Below are positions 4,457-7,108 of a stretch of 7,108 nucleotides of DNA, piece by piece. The stretch's first letter is position 1; every line of letters starts with the position of its first letter. The notes under the pieces are model-generated. The model worked only from the letters and a program-made list of their open reading frames with translations. It was not told where the DNA came from and did no database searches. The DNA comes from Balneolia bacterium (GTDB lineage Bacteria; Bacteroidota; Rhodothermia; Balneolales; Cyclonatronaceae), in the NCBI GenBank assembly GCA_003566395.1, contig PXDL01000117.1, forward strand, positions 1 to 7,108, written 5' to 3'. Both the position numbers and the translations under genes were made by a program.

Positions 4457-7108
4457 ATGGACACTGCTGTATATCCGAAAACAGATAAACCAAAACGTAT
4501 ATCCGACAAAGAGTTGGCCATTAAAACCATCACCTTAGAAAATCAGACCTGGTTTAAAATCGCAAACCACGATTCGCTGCGTCCGTTTTTTATGAATGTG
4601 GTAAGCGATTCAAATCATTGGATGTTTATTTCCAGCAACGGAGGTCTCACTGCCGGCCGGAAAAACAACGAATACGCACTATTCCCCTATTACACCGACG
4701 ATAAAATTACCGAGTCGGCCGACATCACCGGAAGCAAAACCATCTTTCAAATTCAGACTGAAAGCGGGTTGTGTATTTGGGAGCCTTTCTCAGGCCGCTA
4801 CACCGGCAGGTATGAAATCAGCCGGAATTTGTACAAGAACTTTACCGGCAATAAAGTGATGTTTGAGGAGATTAATCACGATCTCGGTTTAACCTTTCGG
4901 TATCAGTGGAATTCGAGCAACCTTTACGGGTTTGTCCGAAAAGCTGAGCTGGTCAATATGTCCGGAACCGATTACAAGATTTCGATGCTTGACGGAATTC
5001 AGAATATTTTGCCATACGGGGTTGAACCCGACATGCAGAATGAGTCGAGCAACCTGGTGGATGCCTACAAACGAAGCGAACTGGTGAAGGAGACGGGCCT
5101 CGGGATTTTCGCCCTCAGCGCCATTATTGTGGACAAAGCCGAACCCAGCGAAGCCCTCAAGGCAAATATCGCCTGGTCGCTCGGGATTGAAGCCCCCGAA
5201 TATTTGGTATCATCCCTTCAACTGAATGATTTCCGAAACGGCCTGGCCATTACCGAAGAAGACGATGTGAAAGGGGAGAAAGGCGCCTATTTCATACATA
5301 CCGATTTCCAGGTGTCCGACGGAAGTAGCAAATCGTGGAAAATCATAGCGAATGTAAACCAGAATCACTCCCAGATTACCGCGCTAAACAAGGCCATTAC
5401 AGGCGATTCTGAGCTGGAACGAGTTATAGAGCAGGATGTGGAAAAAGGTACCGAAAAGCTGCTCAAACTTGTGGGTGGAGCAGACGGTCTGCGTAAATCG
5501 GCCGATACCTTCAAAGACGCGCGTCATTTCTCGAATGTTCTTTTCAATATCATGCGGGGCGGAACTTTCGATCATAACTACCGCGTCGAGAAGCAAGATT
5601 TCAACACATACCTGAGCAAAGCCTCGAAATCGGTTTACAACCGGAATCACTCTACGCTTGAGAAGCTGGAAAACGAGTTTTCCGTATTCGAGCTGAATAA
5701 TCTGCTTTCAGAATGTGATGACGCCGACTTGTACCGATTGGGTAAGGAATATCTGCCGCTAAAATTCAGCCGCCGCCACGGGGATCCGAGCCGGCCCTGG
5801 AACAGATTTTCCATCAATACGCACAGCGAAACAGACGGCTCCAAAATTCTGGATTATGAGGGTAACTGGCGCGATATTTTCCAGAATTGGGAAGCGCTGG
5901 TGCATTCCTACCCCGGATTTATTGAAGGAATGATTTTCAAATTTCTGAATACATCCACTTTCGACGGCTACAATCCCTATCGCGTAACAAAAGGCGGGTT
6001 CGACTGGGAGACCATCGAGCCGGATAATCCCTGGTCGTACATCGGCTACTGGGGCGATCATCAGATCATCTATATGCTGAAGTTTCTGGAATTCTACCGG
6101 ACGCACCGGCCCGGGGGGGTTGACGCCCTTCTTGAAAACGATCGTTTCGTGTATGCCAATGTGCCGTATCGAATTAAGCCGTATGCGAGTATTGCGAAGG
6201 ATCCTAAAAACACCATCGATTTTGATGAAGAATCCGACATCGCCATTCGTAAAAACGTGGCGCGTAAAGGAGCCGACGGCGCCCTGCTCGGAAGTCGTTC
6301 TCAGGAGATTCATTACGTAAATTTTGTTGAGAAAATCCTGGCATCGGTTCTCGCCAAAGTGTCAAACTTTATTCCCGAAGCCGGCATCTGGATGAACACC
6401 CAGCGTCCAGAGTGGAACGACGCCAACAACGCTCTGGTCGGCAACGGCGTGTCTATGGTTACACTCTACTATCTGCGGCGTTTTCTTACGTTTTTTGAGG
6501 ACGTATTCGAGTCATCCTCGGTTAAAAAGATTCAGGTTTCAGCGGAATTAAGTGAGCTTTTCAATCGGATTACCGGCGTACTTGAGGAAAACAGCGGACT
6601 GCTTTCCTCCCGTATTGACGATCAAAACCGCAAGCATATCACCGAATCCCTCGGCCGTGCCGGAAGCGACTATCGGACCTCGGTTTATAATGACGGCTTC
6701 AGCGGAGAGAAGAAACCGCTTGAGCTGCATCGGCTGAGCCGGTTTGTGAAAGTAGCCCTTACGTGGATGGAACACTCCATCGAAGCCAACCGCCGCCCGG
6801 ACGACCTCTATCATGCCTACAACATTATGAGCATGAATGAAGGCGGTATTTCCATTTCCTACCTCAGCGAGATGCTGGAAGGCCAGGTTGCCGTGCTAAG
6901 CTCCGGATTTCTGAGTCCGGAGGAGTCGGTACGCGTTCTTGAGGCACTCAGGGCGAGCGCGCTCTATCGCCGGGATCAGAATAGTTATATGCTGTATCCG
7001 AATAAACAACTTCCCCGTTTTCTGGAGAAAAATGTCATTCCGGAATCTCTGGTGAAGGAATCGGAATTGCTTAAAAAACTGATAGCGGAAGGAAATCAGG
7101 ATATCATC
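4457..7108 (+). CDS. Probable cytoplasmic beta-1,3-glucan phosphorylase (GH149-like; GH94/GH149/GH161 type), 3' end missing
   Basis: An open frame of 884 codons runs off the window end; family members are roughly 1,100 residues, so about the last fifth is missing. The N-terminus (MDTAVYPKTDKPKRISDKEL) has no signal peptide, so the protein is cytoplasmic. ATG 4457 is the first possible start, because an in-frame TAA lies at 4442-4444; no close Shine-Dalgarno is seen. Layout fits this fold: N-terminal beta-sandwich about 20-290, helical linker about 295-345, then an (alpha/alpha)6 barrel. Key motifs are HFSNVLFNIMRGG, NPWSYIGYWGDHQ (524-536, Asp534 likely in the sugar-binding site) and QRPEWNDANNALVG (649-662), where Asp655 matches the catalytic general acid of GH94-type phosphorylases (WND). 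DQNSYMLYPNKQLPRFLEKN near the end also resembles GH149 as I recall it. Expected reaction: beta-1,3-glucan oligosaccharide plus phosphate gives glucose 1-phosphate and a shorter chain. The phosphate-binding loop lies beyond the window, so phosphorylase activity is not fully proven. GH161 is the main alternative. Confidence 0.78.
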   Translation, partial: MDTAVYPKTDKPKRISDKELAIKTITLENQTWFKIANHDSLRPFFMNVVSDSNHWMFISSNGGLTAGRKNNEYALFPYYTDDKITESADITGSKTIFQIQTESGLCIWEPFSGRYTGRYEISRNLYKNFTGNKVMFEEINHDLGLTFRYQWNSSNLYGFVRKAELVNMSGTDYKISMLDGIQNILPYGVEPDMQNESSNLVDAYKRSELVKETGLGIFALSAIIVDKAEPSEALKANIAWSLGIEAPEYLVSSLQLNDFRNGLAITEEDDVKGEKGAYFIHTDFQVSDGSSKSWKIIANVNQNHSQITALNKAITGDSELERVIEQDVEKGTEKLLKLVGGADGLRKSADTFKDARHFSNVLFNIMRGGTFDHNYRVEKQDFNTYLSKASKSVYNRNHSTLEKLENEFSVFELNNLLSECDDADLYRLGKEYLPLKFSRRHGDPSRPWNRFSINTHSETDGSKILDYEGNWRDIFQNWEALVHSYPGFIEGMIFKFLNTSTFDGYNPYRVTKGGFDWETIEPDNPWSYIGYWGDHQIIYMLKFLEFYRTHRPGGVDALLENDRFVYANVPYRIKPYASIAKDPKNTIDFDEESDIAIRKNVARKGADGALLGSRSQEIHYVNFVEKILASVLAKVSNFIPEAGIWMNTQRPEWNDANNALVGNGVSMVTLYYLRRFLTFFEDVFESSSVKKIQVSAELSELFNRITGVLEENSGLLSSRIDDQNRKHITESLGRAGSDYRTSVYNDGFSGEKKPLELHRLSRFVKVALTWMEHSIEANRRPDDLYHAYNIMSMNEGGISISYLSEMLEGQVAVLSSGFLSPEESVRVLEALRASALYRRDQNSYMLYPNKQLPRFLEKNVIPESLVKESELLKKLIAEGNQDII

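Noticed and set aside
5759..6313. 184-residue minus-strand open frame
   Set aside because: It is antisense to conserved phosphorylase motifs such as YWGDHQ. It is a shadow of the real coding strand.
4457..7108. Naming the phosphorylase as a GH94 cellobiose phosphorylase
   Set aside because: The protein is longer than typical GH94 enzymes (about 800 residues) and still unfinished at 884. Its motifs (PEWNDANN, YWGDHQ) and beta-1,3-glucan setting fit GH149 better.

Overview
The window holds four genes and the tail of a fifth, all on the plus strand. It reads as part of a beta-1,3-glucan (laminarin-type) utilization locus from a Bacteroidota-like bacterium. The organism call rests on three things: a SusC/SusD pair, Bacteroidota-style lipoprotein signals, and a type IX secretion (T9SS) C-terminal sorting domain whose opening motif (LGQNYPNPFNPST) is typical of the Balneolota/Rhodothermota side of the FCB group. 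A marine or saline Balneolota member is my best guess. The species cannot be read from the sequence.

Layout: 1-120 is the C-terminus of a SusC-like TonB-dependent receptor. 133-1692 encodes a SusD-like surface glycan-binding lipoprotein. 1678-1703 is a hairpin that carries the susD stop codon in its loop. 1750-2910 encodes a secreted GH16 laminarinase-type endo-glucanase with a T9SS sorting domain. 2924-2963 is a strong terminator-like hairpin. 2964-3098 is a leader that begins a probable second transcription unit. 3099-4397 encodes a lipoprotein glycosidase of clan GH-A with an uncertain family. 4457 to the window end encodes the first 884 residues of a large cytoplasmic protein of the GH94/GH149/GH161 phosphorylase type, most likely a GH149 beta-1,3-glucan phosphorylase.

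Proposed working order (inference): the T9SS-exported GH16 enzyme cuts beta-1,3-glucan outside the cell, SusC/SusD take up the oligosaccharides, the GH-A lipoprotein trims them in the periplasm or at the surface, and the cytoplasmic phosphorylase releases glucose 1-phosphate using inorganic phosphate instead of water. The last step saves ATP compared with a hydrolysis-only route. No regulator, inner-membrane sugar transporter or phosphoglucomutase is inside the window, so the locus probably extends on both sides.

No RNA genes, CRISPR arrays, insertion sequences or integration signs were seen. Minus-strand open frames lie opposite real genes and look like shadows.
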